Assembly (NCBI GenBank): GCA_030062745.1
Contig: CP099841.1
Span: forward strand, 23,253,398 to 23,317,397
DNA length: 64,000 bases
Reading direction: 5' to 3'
From: Capitulum mitella
Lineage: Eukaryota; Arthropoda; Thecostraca; Pollicipedomorpha; Pollicipedidae
Of the stretch, positions 46,391-58,880 are shown in pieces; within the stretch, counting starts at the first letter, position 1, and each line of letters starts with the position of its first letter. The notes beneath the pieces were generated by a model. That model made no database searches. It was not told where the DNA came from and was given only the letters and a program-made list of their open reading frames with translations. The position numbers and the translations under genes were made by a program.

Positions 46391-48940
46391 CGGGCTTCCG
46401 TGCGGGGTCGAGCCGCGTGAGAGGACAGACCTGTCCTGGGCGGCTCGCCACTCCAGGCCAGCGTTGCGGCGTCTCCCAACCCAGGAGAGCTGTGGTGGTG
46501 ACGATCGCGAGCTTCTTCCCGTGCGTCACGGAAAACACTGATCAAGCATATGCGGCGAACGCTGGTCGCTTTGGCTGAAGAAAAATGGCATGAGTGATGA
46601 AATGGGCACGTTGGGACAGAGCCCATGCCGAGACACACCGAAAGTTTCCATAGCTCTTCTGATATGCATATAGGTGAATTACGTGTCTCGAACGTGCTTA
46701 CCATATGGTGTTCAGTACGTGTTGGGAATCGAACTTAAACTCTTGAAGGTTTTAAGGTGGCGTAAGCGATCATTGCACGCCACTTCACGAGTCGAAGGAC
46801 GGTGCCTGAGGCAACCACTTCCGGCATCCCACGGAACTCTTAGCACCCTGCCGTCCGTTAAGCCTGCGTCACACTCGGGTCACATCATTTCAAACAATAA
46901 ATGAATTGTAATTGAAACAAATTATTACCTATGGTAAAGTAATGTCACATCCCCTTAAAACGTACGTAGTTTTTCGACGTTGGGAAAAAAATGCGCCTAT
47001 TAGGATTTTTCAGTGGCAGAAATACGCCCATTTGAAGCTGACGTAAGCGTGTCTTTTTGGAACCAACGCAAAAACAGTTCCTTCTTCACAACGAATGCGC
47101 GACTGATCGTAAAAATGTTTTCATGCACGTAAAGCCATTCAAAGGTTTCCTTCTTGATATTCAAATTGAGAAACCATTTCTGCATTTTTCGAAATGCGTC
47201 TGAAGCTCCTAGGACGTTGACAAAGATTTCTGTGAAATTGAATTATTGAGGCAATAAAAGTCCAGAGGGGATGTCTGGGGACGTGGTGGGTTATTTATGC
47301 CGAAACTAGGCTGCTATTAATGATGGCAGGCTCCCTCACGACCAGCCAGCCAGAATCTTCTTTCGGCTCGATGTCTAGGCCCATGAACTTTGAAAGAATG
47401 GAACACTCACGGGCCAGCATGTCAAGCATATCACTGGTCTGACGTCGCTTTCATCGTTTGCCGCTTTCGCAAGTTTACGGTTGGTGGCTGAAGAGGTACA
47501 CAACTCAATCTTCGAGGCGCTGGAATCTCTTGTAAACAAGCCATCACGGCGGCATTTTCCGAGCTGTTTTTAAGACAGCGTTTATCCCCACATCTCGCTA
47601 CCTGCGGAGTTTGCCATCCCTGCCTATAGCACTGAAAATGTTTCCATAGAAAAACGGCCCCAGCCACAGAAAAAATAAACATAGGAATGCCACATTTTTC
47701 TGGAGGGAAAGAGACGTCTCATGTCACCGCATTTTTCTTGATATTGCTTGGTTGTCGTGTTTGCTTCCTGTCAAGTCTGTCCGAAAGGCACTTCAAACGC
47801 ACTGAAAACTAGCGCGAAACGTCCCGACCTCGCCAACAAGCCGACAGGCCCGCTGGCTGCCGACCGGGTTTAGCATCTCCTAGACGGCTCGGCGACTGAG
47901 AAGCTTTAGCGTCCTGAGATCGGAAACCAACCATAACGGAGCTTTCCCTCCAGTGGGCCATCTCTTTCCATCTAACGCTTCGGTGCGAACGGCTAATTTT
48001 CCTGGCCTTGGGGGGACAGCATTTCCCCCTCCCCTCTGTGATGTCTGAACCACTGATCCCGAGCTGCAGCGGTGGGTGTTATGCCCTTCTGAGAGCTCTC
48101 TCAGCTGTGTAGATCGGCCGGCCTGTGGCTTCGTGGAATGTGCCGCACCCTCCCCCTCCCCCTGACAGCGTATTTGGCGGAACAGTGGTGATGGTAATCC
48201 ACCGCCCGTCGCCGCCGGCATCTCTCCATTACTGGCGAGCATTGACACGGCTCCGGTGTCGTGGACCTGACCAGACTGCCGCCGTCCGGTACCCCAGGGA
48301 CAGCGCCCCCTGCCCTCCTTCCCCAGGGATAGCTGGATAGAAGCCAGGGACGGAGAGGTGCGACATTGCGCCGTCGGTGGCGCAGCGGCGCCCGACGGCG
48401 GAGGACTAGATCAACAACGCTCCGACAATAACGAGCGCGTCTTGAGCCGTGACAGGCCGACGTCTCCGTTGCTCCGGCCATCGTGCCGCCCTCTTAACGT
48501 CCCCCCACCCCTCCGGTCAGACCGCTGGGTCTGGCCCTGCCGAGACCTTTCAGAGCGGCGGAAGGCGATACCGACGCCGCGCCAGTCCGCGCCTCATCAC
48601 GCCTGCATGGAGCTGGGATCAGACGCGCGGATATGCGGCAGACGGCGACGTATGCGTCCCAACTCCCACTAATAGACAATAGACGGACTTATAGACGGGC
48701 CACTGCCCGACGCCTCTGGATATGCTTCCGTCATAAAAAAAACTATTGCGAAGAAGCAGTGTCTCCGATGTGTCTTCATATTTGCAGCTTACAGACCAGT
48801 GATATAGGCAAAATAATGATGTAATTATCCGCAAGGGCAGACAGGGGTGTCGATTTCTGTCAATGATTGGGGGGGCGAGCCGAGGACCCGACGACCTAGC
48901 CTGCTCTTAGTGTGGGTTTCTCAACGGATTTAGCCCACTT
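46391..48940. other. Intergenic, no gene seen
   Basis: AT-rich from about 46,900 to 47,730, then mixed and GC-rich to 48,640. Short frames on both strands have no recognisable motif or splice-supported extension. Confidence 0.55.
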
Positions 48941-49034
48941 TATTTTGATTACCGGACATTTTTAAGTTTTTTGTTGCTATTTATCAAACAAAAATCGCAT
49001 TTATCCCCACATATGCCCCATATGTCTCCGCATA

Positions 49035-49445
49035 TCCCCATAAAAACGACCGCACGTTCCACATTTGTTAGTTTCTTGATGTATCGTTCAAGTCTTCCGG
49101 CCTTTGTTTTAGCAAATTCGTCGAGATTACATACGAGGCATACAGAATTACTCATTCATTGGTGTACCAACTTTTCAAGACAATTATCCCATCTTCACAG
49201 TGGTGAAAAGTTGGCACAAGTAAGTATATGAAAATCGATTGTGGTGTATCAGGTTTACATGTACCGCAAATAATTTTCAAATGGTTGATGAGATAAGTGT
49301 CTCGAAAAGTAAATAAATGAATAATTTTGTACACGTGATATGTAATCTCGACGAATTTGCCGAGAGAAAGACCCGAGAACTTGAACGACACATCAAGAAA
49401 CTAGTGAATGCAGAACATGCGGTCTTTTTGAACGAAATATGTATC
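49035..49445. repeat. Inverted repeat with coding-like arms
   Basis: The left arm (49,035-49,193, read on the minus strand) and right arm (49,287-49,445, plus strand) are about 160 bp each, 93 bp apart. Both keep the same frame open over roughly 33 codons, with the shared pattern CNLDEFA....(x)LER.IKKL.N.E.AV. Many differences fall at third codon positions. I do not recognise the protein. It could be two decayed head-to-head copies of a transposon or viral gene fragment. Confidence 0.7.
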
Positions 49446-49494
49446 AAAGAAAACATACTGGCACAATATGCGAATATATGCAAGCACACACGTA

Positions 49495-49503
49495 TATATA
49501 TAC

Positions 49504-49568
<65 letters not shown>

Positions 49569-49621
49569 CATACACACATATATATATATATATGATATAT
49601 ATATATATATATATATATATC
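49495..49621. repeat. (AT)n microsatellite
   Basis: Imperfect TA/ATAC dinucleotide tracts. They follow directly on the right arm of the inverted repeat and produce meaningless Tyr/Ile-rich frames. Confidence 0.97.
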
Positions 49622-50504
49622 GAAGATGGAAGGGTAGATAGATACATCACTCAATGCTTTGCTATATACTTACTGGCGGTCTCTTACCTATTGCGGCAGT
49701 TCTTTTCGTTATTATTGCCCATTTCCCTTTAAAACTGGAAGAAAATATTGGGGACGGGGGAGGGGGCGGGACCCTCTCAAAAGAACAGAAATCGGCACGC
49801 CCAGATAGAGACACAGTAGCAAGGACATAACAAACCTAACCAATCACACCGACCGGAGCCGACTCCGCTACGATGCTGCCAATTGTGTCTCAGACCTCTG
49901 TCCGGAGTGGAATCACCTTACGGTCAATTTGCTACTGTGTACTATGTATCTCACTGAACATACGAATACAGCGCAGAACCGCTATGTAGTTAAGCGGACC
50001 CACGACGGGGAAAAATGCACATATGCGGAGCAAAGAATGTGCAGACTAGGCTGTAATTACCTAGACCGATAGAGGTGCAATCTGAAAGTCCGCACCATGA
50101 AATTAAGATAAACGCAGCATCGCATAAAGATCGAGACTATTATCCCGCATGAATTCAGTACAGATTCAGTTAGGGAAACGTTTACTCCATGGGCCTACGG
50201 TAGCAAACATTGTTGGGCATCCTGCCACACACAAATGTGAAAAACTACCCGGTTACATGGTCTCGCATACCTCCTCTGCGCGACGGGCATTGGGCTCAGC
50301 TGGCCGCCCCGGTCGTCACATTTCGGTGTGACGACTACCGGCGTCAGCCGGCCGGTCCCGTTGCCCGCGTTCTTTAGGCCGGAGCCGCTGGAGCATGCCA
50401 CGGAGAGGAAGGCTGAATTTTCCAAGCTGTTGCATGACCCCTTTCCTCCCCAGGATCCCTTGCTGGACACGCAACATCCTTGAACGCCTCGAACTATTGC
50501 AGGG
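49622..50504. other. Intergenic, no gene seen
   Basis: Unique-looking sequence with a poly-G-rich patch near 49,755. No coding frame is supported. Confidence 0.5.
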
Positions 50505-50762
50505 ACGTAGCCAAGGGGTGGACATGGGGCCATGCCCCCCCCTGAGCCCAGAGATCCTCACTAGATATATGGTGATTTCGCACGAATACGGAATAGTGAT
50601 CATATATATGTTGCAAAAAACAAACAATATGAGGTTTTCTGTACGTTAAATATCAGATAAATTGCATAAAATTGCTGCTTTTTTATAACTTTTGTCATAT
50701 GCCAGTCACATATGACAAAGCTTGACTTTTGCCCCCCCCCCCCGAGGAAAATTCTGGCTACG
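50505..50762 (-). mobile_element. MITE-like element, copy 1
   Basis: It starts ACGTAGCCAAGGGG and ends TTCTGGCTACGT, so the tips form an inverted repeat (CGTAGCCA / TGGCTACG). It contains a palindromic TGTCATATGCCAGTCACATATGACA and a poly-C run near one end. Its reverse complement aligns along its length with 61,989-62,272. No coding capacity, consistent with a miniature inverted-repeat transposable element. Confidence 0.75.
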
Positions 50763-53040
50763 TGCCTGAACTATTGTGCTTACTCTCGTCTGTAGCGAGA
50801 AAACAGTATGCTTCGCACTGCAGCAGCAGCTTGAAATACATCATTTCGACCAAACTCAAAGCATTATCGCGTCCAAAGGAACGCAGCTCCCCTGGCCCTA
50901 CCATCATTATGCCGCAGCTCACGCGCCCCGAGTCGTCCCACCACATCTTCCAAGTTATGAAGGGATTGTCAAACCCTGTCCCGAGTTACCCCGCCCTGTC
51001 CCGAGTTGTCCCGCTATGTCCTGAGCTATCCTGCCCTGTCCAGAGCTGCCCCGCTCCTGTCCCGAGCTGTCCGCTGGGACCCGGGATGTCCCGCCCTGTC
51101 CAGAGTGGTCCCGAATTGCCTGTGCGGCGCTCCTCGGGCCGGCGGCGGCCGCCGGTCGGCGGCCGACGTTTTGGCAGGGACGTGATCAGACACGGCCGCC
51201 GATACAGAGTCTTGGCTGACTCACCTTACACGGGGAGTTGGTTCAGGGCCTGAACGAAAACGCGATACATGTCCAGCCTTGTTATCCCAACCGTGTGCGT
51301 TCAGCTGCTAGTGGAATATTGAAAGGTCAGCTGCTTGTGTAATTTTTTCAAGATTAGTAAGGTGTGGGACATGCCGGATATAACGATACAGTCGCAAACA
51401 GTCGAACATGAAGAAAGGCTCAGTAAATCTCATCCGAGCATTTATGGGCACCTCTTTCGCAGGTCTGGGCGCCGAATGACCCTGAAATCGGTGCGCCCCT
51501 AAGCTCCAATAACCAATCTTTCGCAGGTCACGAGTCCGCCGAAATGCTGCTTGCCTGTCATTAATGACCTCAGATTCCGCAAACGTTTGTCGCCGCAGTG
51601 GCAGACCGTAGCTCCGACTCCTGAAGGAAGCTCTGGCCTGAATAAGAGACGGCCATTCGATTGCAGTTTCATACTCCCGCGCCCTGTCAGTGATTTATGC
51701 CCTGTGCATTCCATTGCGTCTCCAATTCGCTGACATTTGAGCAGCCTGATAGTCTGTAATGGACATTCCGAACGGTTTCAAAAATTTATATAGGATCGCT
51801 GCAATCAGCATCGATCACGCTTGTCCGGATGAAAGGGTCTCTCGTCGCTGGTGCTGCTGCCGGTCTCCATCCAGCCGGCGGAGAGCCGATCAAGGGGAAA
51901 CTTGAGCCTCGGCCGCTGTCAATGCTAAGATCACGGTTCAAAGCAGACCACTGCTGATCGTGTTCGTTCGAACTCAGGAGGCGACAGTTATTGGCCGAGC
52001 CGTGGTGCGAAACTGGCGCTCTCGGCTGCCGTTATCGGGTCTCATGCGTATGGTTTTATGATGTACGTTATATTGGAAAAAACAAAAAGCAGGACCATTG
52101 CGAAATTCGTAGAGGACATCTTGTAGCGTACAGCCAAGTCCTTACTCTCAATCACGTTTTAATAAAAGACATAGGCCCTTCCACAAAGAGGTCGTTGGCG
52201 CGTTCTGTTGAGGCTTTTGGTAATGTTTGTCTCCCTGTGCCCTCAGCGGAATGTTCGCTATATGATAAAGGTATATGTTTGGAGGTATATTTACCAACGA
52301 GTGTGCGGTAACTGATGTGCTATAGGCATATTTTCATATGAAAATGACATCTAAAAAACCGACTTTGGAGCTTTGCATAGCAGAAATAACACAATCCCAA
52401 AAGCACAGGGCTGGTTTGAACTCATCAATCGATCAATCTCAATAGCCAGCTGCGGGCGAATATCCATAAGTGCTCGTCCTCAGTTTCCCGACTCACCGAT
52501 AATGCTTGCTTCTGGTGTGAACACATGAGTTCTGTTCAGGAAGCGTGCTGCTCAGGGAACCACTCAGGCGCCATGTGCCGTTTGACGAGGCGGAAGGTGA
52601 TCGTAAAGGCAGCGTTTCCTCGTTTACCGATCTCTTGGCGGCGAACGGCAGATGACATCCTGCCAGGCCCACCATGTTGGCAGTTTACATCGGCTCAAAT
52701 AGCATCCAGTCACTTGTGGTACTGGGATGAAGCAATTGCTTTGTTCACATATCGTGCGGCAAAGTTTATCGTTTCATGCGATATCATTGGCGCCAATTGG
52801 AGTATATCTGTGGTGAATCCAAGTAAACAGGTACAAGGCTCAAGTAAACGGCGAAGACCGTAATTTGAATACACCCAAATAAGTTTTTTCTTGTGCTTTG
52901 GAAAGTCGTTTTAAACAATTACGCAGAACGTGAACTTCCTCGTTATTGTTTTGTGATACAATGTACGCCTTTTCTTCTCGTATTCGGAAGATACTAGGCA
53001 TTTCAGTCATTGTGAAGTCTAATTTTCGAACATGTCACGT
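50763..53040. other. Intergenic, no gene seen
   Basis: It includes a short degenerate repeat of 'ccctgtcccgagttgtcccg' type at 50,975-51,115. Other frames are short and unsupported. Confidence 0.5.
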
Positions 53041-54560
53041 GCCGCCTTGAGAGTTATTAGACGAGCTCAAGCTCGCCCGTTTTGCTGTGCGTTGCGCACT
53101 GCCGATAACGCTATTTGGTTTCTTCGCCGTTTCCCTGGAGCGGCTCGTTCGTGGCCATGACCGCGCGGCGCTGCCTCTGTCTCCCAGCCCTCGCTCGCGT
53201 GCAGTTTGGCGGCGGCCGACCGCTTCCGGAGAGATTTAGTGAGCTCCAGGCGAGACGCACTAGTGTCGTTTGCCGCTGCCCCAGACACTCATGAGAGCAC
53301 TAGTCACTGCCGGCTGGTCCGAGTGGGCAGGTCATTCCGGCGGGCAGGCCGGACACTGGACGGGCGGCGGCCGCTCCGTTCCACCAGAGGCAGCTCCATC
53401 GAGGCCGGTTTTTGCCGCCGCCGCTCGGCATGCTGCTCCACTCTCGATTCGAGCTGGTCACAGCGCCGGCCCCTCCACACGTATGCATGGGTGGGAGAGA
53501 GATGGATGAAAAGAGCGAGAGGGGGAAGAGAGAGGGAGAGTAGGGGGAGGGAGACGGGCAGACCGACGGACAGACAGGAAAGGCAAAACAAAAATTACCA
53601 CGGGCGGAATTATTCCGTGACGAATGGCTCCCCGATGGCCAGTTTTTACCGCTCACCTAGGAGTGGCCGGCGTTTCCCGCGGCGCTGAGATAGCACTCGG
53701 AGCAGCGCGCGACCCCCTCCGCGGTGGGCCGGATCCTGCGGGAACGGCGGCGAAAAATGGCGCTTCTACGCGCCACTTGCCGCCGCGCCGGCTGCGGCGA
53801 ATAGGCCGCTGTTTCGGCGGCTCGATGGGCGTCTTGAGGGCGGCCAATCGGCCATCAGAGGGTGGGCGGATGAGAGCCGTGACGGTGGCCTCATCAGGCG
53901 GCTGAACTGGCTACATGGTGCCGCGTAGCGGCCAAGACAGGGCCGCGGTCATGACGGTGCCGGCGAACGGGTGTCGAACCCGTTCACTCTTCCGCAGATC
54001 ATGCAGATGTGGCCCCGGCATGCACGCCAGCACCGCCGGAGACGTTAGCCCCGGTTCCGTCGCCCATAACCGGCCATCGAACACCGGGCGTAAAGCCCGG
54101 GTGTTCCGCGGGATCTGCGGCGGGCGTTTAGAGGCTGGCGCTGATGAAGGGTGACGGCGGCGGGTCCGATGGCGGCCGGCGGCGGCGTCTCCCGATCTTG
54201 TCTTCCGGGCGCCGGCCGCGCGCCGTTCGTCACTCGGCGCTCATAAATTGCCGGCCGTCAGCGATGAATCAGCGTGGCGGCTGACCTTCGTCGACGGCGC
54301 TGGATTATTCAGAGGCCGGCCGCCCGAGATCGCCTGCGGGCGCCATCCGGCGGCCGCCGCGCCGCGCGGCGGGGGCGGTTGGCGGCGCCGCCTTCGCCTC
54401 CGGCGGTGTCGTTAGGGTTCCGGCCGGCGGCGGCCACCGCGCGACGCCGGCGGAATAGAGCCGCAGGGGCTCCGGCGCGGTCAAAACCCAGGGGACGCCC
54501 GGGCTGTAGGATGTTCCTCTGTGCGACGAGAGGTGGTGCACTGTTCAGTTGGGCAACAGT
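53041..54560. other. CpG-rich block without a recognised gene
   Basis: GC- and CpG-dense, with a polypurine tract at 53,505-53,585. It could be a CpG-rich regulatory region or unrecognised exons of another gene, but no frame shows protein-like composition with consistent splice sites. Confidence 0.45.
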
Positions 54561-55447
54561 TGGGGAAATGCAGTCCCGTATCCACTTCTGTAGAGTAACA
54601 TGTAAGCCGCGATGGTAAAGCGGCATTATTTCAAAGCTGGTTGGCCAAAGCTATTTTAGGTAACTTCGTTCGGCACAACACCATAGCTAACGCTAGAATT
54701 TTCCAAGTTGGCAGGGCCGCCGTCAAGTTGGAAGGGTATGGCTGCGATGATCGGTCCGGACGGAGTGGAGCCGTGGTGGGCGCGGCGCCCTGCACCTCGG
54801 TCTGACTGGCAGTCGGGGCACTGTTATCAGTGACGATGGGAAGTTTTGGCATTGCTATGGCAGTAACTGTTCCCCTTTTTTACTCCATGCAAAGCCATGT
54901 AGCTGATGTTCAATTTTCGAAACGATCGGGAGCGGTCCCTCCTCCGGCAACGCCCTGCTTCTCGGCCGTCCATGGCTCGGTTTTCCTCCCACGCCTCGGG
55001 CGAAATCGAGACCTCCTGAAACCATATCGACCGCAGGATGACTGGGCAGGGCAGAGGAGGAGCGAACGGAGACAGTGAAGGACAGATGGGGAAGAGGAAA
55101 GAAAGGAGGGAGGAGAGTGGGCCAAAGAATAAAAGTGAGGAAGGGGGAGGGAAAGAGAGAGAGGGAGAGGGAGAAAGAGTGAGAGAGAGAGGGGGAGATA
55201 GAGAGTCCTGATATCAATGTATTTGTATGAGGGGAGATTTCCAGAAACTAAACGCATCACTGAGTTCAATATTGGGAAAAGACTGCGTCCAGAATGACTT
55301 CAATAGAAACCTCGACGGTTTTAGTTAGTTGGTGGCATATTTTGATACCCTAGTGTACAAAGGACGAGCGGTTCCCGTGAATCTTAGTAAGTGTATCGGA
55401 GGTATGCCACTTATGACCGTTGGCCTCCTTGTTGTCTATATATAGTC

Positions 55448-55511
<64 letters not shown>

Positions 55512-58255
55512 CGTTGCTAAAGATGACCGCATATTTAGCATTAATGAGCTCTTTTAGTTTCTCTCTGGACTTCGGATGTTTCGATTGATAGGCTTGTTCA
55601 GGGTACGTATTTGATCACCAAAGACAGCCATTTAGATATATTTATGTTGTAACGTTTCGTCCCTCTTCAGACATTTTCAAACCATGTTTATCTGTAGAGA
55701 GGTCAGTTAGTTCAAGTTTTTAAATTACATACAGTTATCAGAACATGTGCTACGATTAGAGGCTTTTCTGATAAAAGCTCTCACTAAGACGGCAAGCAAA
55801 GAAAACGCCAGTGTGTTAGTCTTGGTAGCACGTCGCACAGGAAAAGTATTGCCTGGCAGTCTTGCTGTGTATTTAGGACCGATCGTTTCTGACAAATCAG
55901 GAACGCTTCTATGATTTGCAGGCCTTTCCTGTTCGGCTCGTAGGCCAGCATTGTGGTGTTGTGAACTAAGTCTTGTTTTGTCAGGACTTTCCCATGTGCT
56001 GTCTTCGTGTAGGCCTGTGGTACACCGGACCGGAGATGGCATATCAGTCTCCTTGACGGAGTGGTTGTTGTATGATCGATGTAGTATACTTGGTTCTCTT
56101 CAAGCTTACAGTGTTCATGTAAATTTGTACACTACATCTGTCACTTTCATGGGTGGTTCCTGCTTTCTGTTTTTGGTTGTGGGATTGGCTGATTTCTTGC
56201 TTTTGTAGAAAATGGTAAGTTGTATTTTTTCCTTTCTCATCGCACGGGTCGACGTTTCTTTTGACAGTTTCTTTTGGTGCACGTTCGTCTGTTCGGAGCG
56301 CCGGGTAAAAACATCGGTATGACGAAAAATGCACTCAGAACACAAGTGCGTAATATCCATAGCGATCAGTTCGCTTGCGAAGCTTGCGGTAATGTTTTTC
56401 AACGGATGTTCAATAACAATGCGACTGCAATAAACGTAACTGTCATTATCAGTTTTCGAATTTTTGGCATGATTATGAAGTAAAACCAGCATTCCTTATA
56501 CTCCCGTTGTAAAGAAGGCTGTCTTCATCCCCTAATCGCAACCAGATTAGTGTTTTCGTTTACTGATATCACTGACTATTACAACCTGACGGTTATGGCC
56601 GTGAGAAGCAATTTATTTCTTTGTTTGTATTCAAGTGATCATCTTTCTGCGGCACAAATGAAGTAATCTTGCAAAATTTAGATGGCGCATGAAGCGGGGA
56701 AGGAACCCCCGGAAGGAGAAAGGGAGTGGGACTGAGAAAAAGAGAGGGGAGAAAGAGAGTAAGGAAGAGAGAGAAGGGGATAGAGAACTGGAGCCGTTGC
56801 CTGATGCCGAGAGCATCGGCTCCGTTTCATCGCAACCGATTGGGCCGTTTCCAGTGAAATATTGCTTCATCCACTGCGAGTTCTCGTGAGGATTCATCGG
56901 CGACTGCGGCTTCCCCGATCGCCCCAATTTAAATATCCGCAGCCATTGCTGAGCCCTGCCACACTACCCGCTCGGCGGCCCGACGAAGGCGGCAGAAGGA
57001 AATCAACAACGTCCATAAGGAGGATGGAGGAAATCTATCGCTCGGTCAACGACACTCCTAATATGATATCCGAATTTATGAACGTGATCTTTACGCTTAG
57101 CTGACTCCGTTACGCCGAGCACGGCGGGCGGAAATTGAGAGGACGTGGAAGCTGAGCAACAGCTTCTGTTCTGTTCGACGCTGAACGCTCAGCTCGATTT
57201 AGAGGGAAACTCATTAGAACGACGTCGTTACGGCGCTAGAATGGTTCCTGCGTTGCACGCTTCTGGCAAGGGGACTGCCGCCAGACTTCTGAAGTCCTCA
57301 TTGCTCTGATATTCGTCTCGGGCTGAGCGTATTCATCCCGTTTGCTGCAGCTCGTTATCGGTTCTGTACCCGAGTGGTCCTCAGTGTTGCGATGTTCGCA
57401 CCGGACTCAGTGTATCTGTAACGTATCCCGGCAATCGGAATCGGCACGACGCCCGACGTCGCATCCTCTCAGCATTTATTTGTTTGTTTATCTATTTTTT
57501 TGCGGACAGCAAAGGTTTCTAATGTATGCTTTGCAACTGAGTTACAACGTCTTTCTCAGTTGTCTTTATTGTGACCTTCACTGGGACTCAGATCCGTTTC
57601 ATCGTTTTATGGGATTCGATGGGATTCAGACCAGTCATCATTTATCTTCTCTTTCAGGATGCTGACGAGGCATGACTGAGGTAAACTGACATCAAATTTT
57701 AAAGATGGCTTCTTGGGCATAACCTTATTCCTCGCCCGTATGTGGAGGGGAATGATACAACCTTCCCATCCCCTGAGGTTTTCCGAGGATAACTCACAAC
57801 GTTTTATTTGATCCTGAAAATTTTTTGTACTTTCTAGGGCATTTTTTCCGCATCTTGTGGTCCAGACAAGTTTCCTCTACGTTGCCATGGTAACGACCTT
57901 TCACGTCATAACGGAACCAAATCAGCCGATTCTGCGCCAACGTGGTAGGCTGACAACGGTCACATTTTTGGCGCACCCTAAGACGGCTGGAGTGCCCAAA
58001 CGCGACATCGATGGAGTCAATTTGGTATTTTCTGTAAGACTTTACATACATTTGGTACGGTTATGCTCATTGCCGGGATTATCGAGCAGGCGTGTAGGAG
58101 CGCGACGAATAGTGGGAGAGATCATCCGGTTAGGGGTACTAACCTTCGAGGGGGACGCCGATCTCAAGCAGGGGCGCCATCCATTTAGCATGAAATTGTG
58201 GCTTAGTTACATACTTACGGATTTAAAGACACATACATCGACGCATTTTTTTATT
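54561..58255. other. Intergenic with low-complexity tracts
   Basis: It contains polypurine tracts (55,075-55,205 and 56,690-56,790) and a (TA)n microsatellite (55,455-55,508). Frames such as a 125-codon minus-strand one at 56,115-56,492 carry no motif I recognise. Confidence 0.5.
55455..55508. repeat. (TA)n microsatellite
   Basis: An uninterrupted TA dinucleotide run of about 27 units. Confidence 0.98.
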
Positions 58256-58880
58256 TAGATACATGCACGAGTCCCGCACGAGCACCTGGTCTGCAGATGA
58301 GGAACCAAGTATATGAGGGGCGCCTAATCTGTAAAGGGGAGGGGGGAGGGGGCGTATGGTCTGAAAACGTGCCTGTATCGTAGACATGTCTGCTCTGGAA
58401 GATGTCCTGTGCGAGCGCCTGTCCTGTGAGGGACACCCGAATTGTAGACGTATCTTGTCCGTAAGGTGTCCCGTTAGATGGTCTGTAGACCATGGTCTGT
58501 CAGGTGTCCGGTACGGATGCCTCCAGGCACCGGTACGAGACGCCTTACAGACCATGGTCTACGGACCATCTATCCCTCTACAGACCATGATCTGTAGAGG
58601 GAGCGCCAAATATATAAAAGATACTTGATGTGTACGGGGCGCCTCGCTCGCCAAAGGCGCCGAGCTCCCGAGGGGCACCTAATCTGTACGGGGGGCGCCT
58701 GTCCTGTAAGCGACGCAAGCATGTCTGGTCTGTGAGGGAAGCCAAATCCTTAAGAGGCGTCTCATCTGCACGATGTAGATGAGAGGGGACGCCTGGCCTG
58801 CATGGGCGCCGGAGATTTCAGAGTTACCTGGCCTGTACGGCAGTGGTTAACTGTAAGGGGCACCGCATACACAAGTGGCT
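58256..58880. repeat. Degenerate repeat array with palindromes
   Basis: Phrases of the form 'ggggcgcctaatctgtaagg' and 'gcctgtcctgtgaggg' recur irregularly every 35-50 bases. Inside are palindromes AGACCATGGTCT (about 58,487 and 58,549) and the near-palindromic CTCTACAGACCATGATCTGTAGAG (58,577-58,600). It may be a decayed satellite. Confidence 0.65.

Noticed and set aside
49277..49732. Membrane-protein-like Tyr/Ile-rich open frames
   Set aside because: They are translations of the (AT)n microsatellite.
56689..56889. Charged Lys/Glu-rich open frame
   Set aside because: It translates a polypurine tract; no splice-supported extension or conserved motif.
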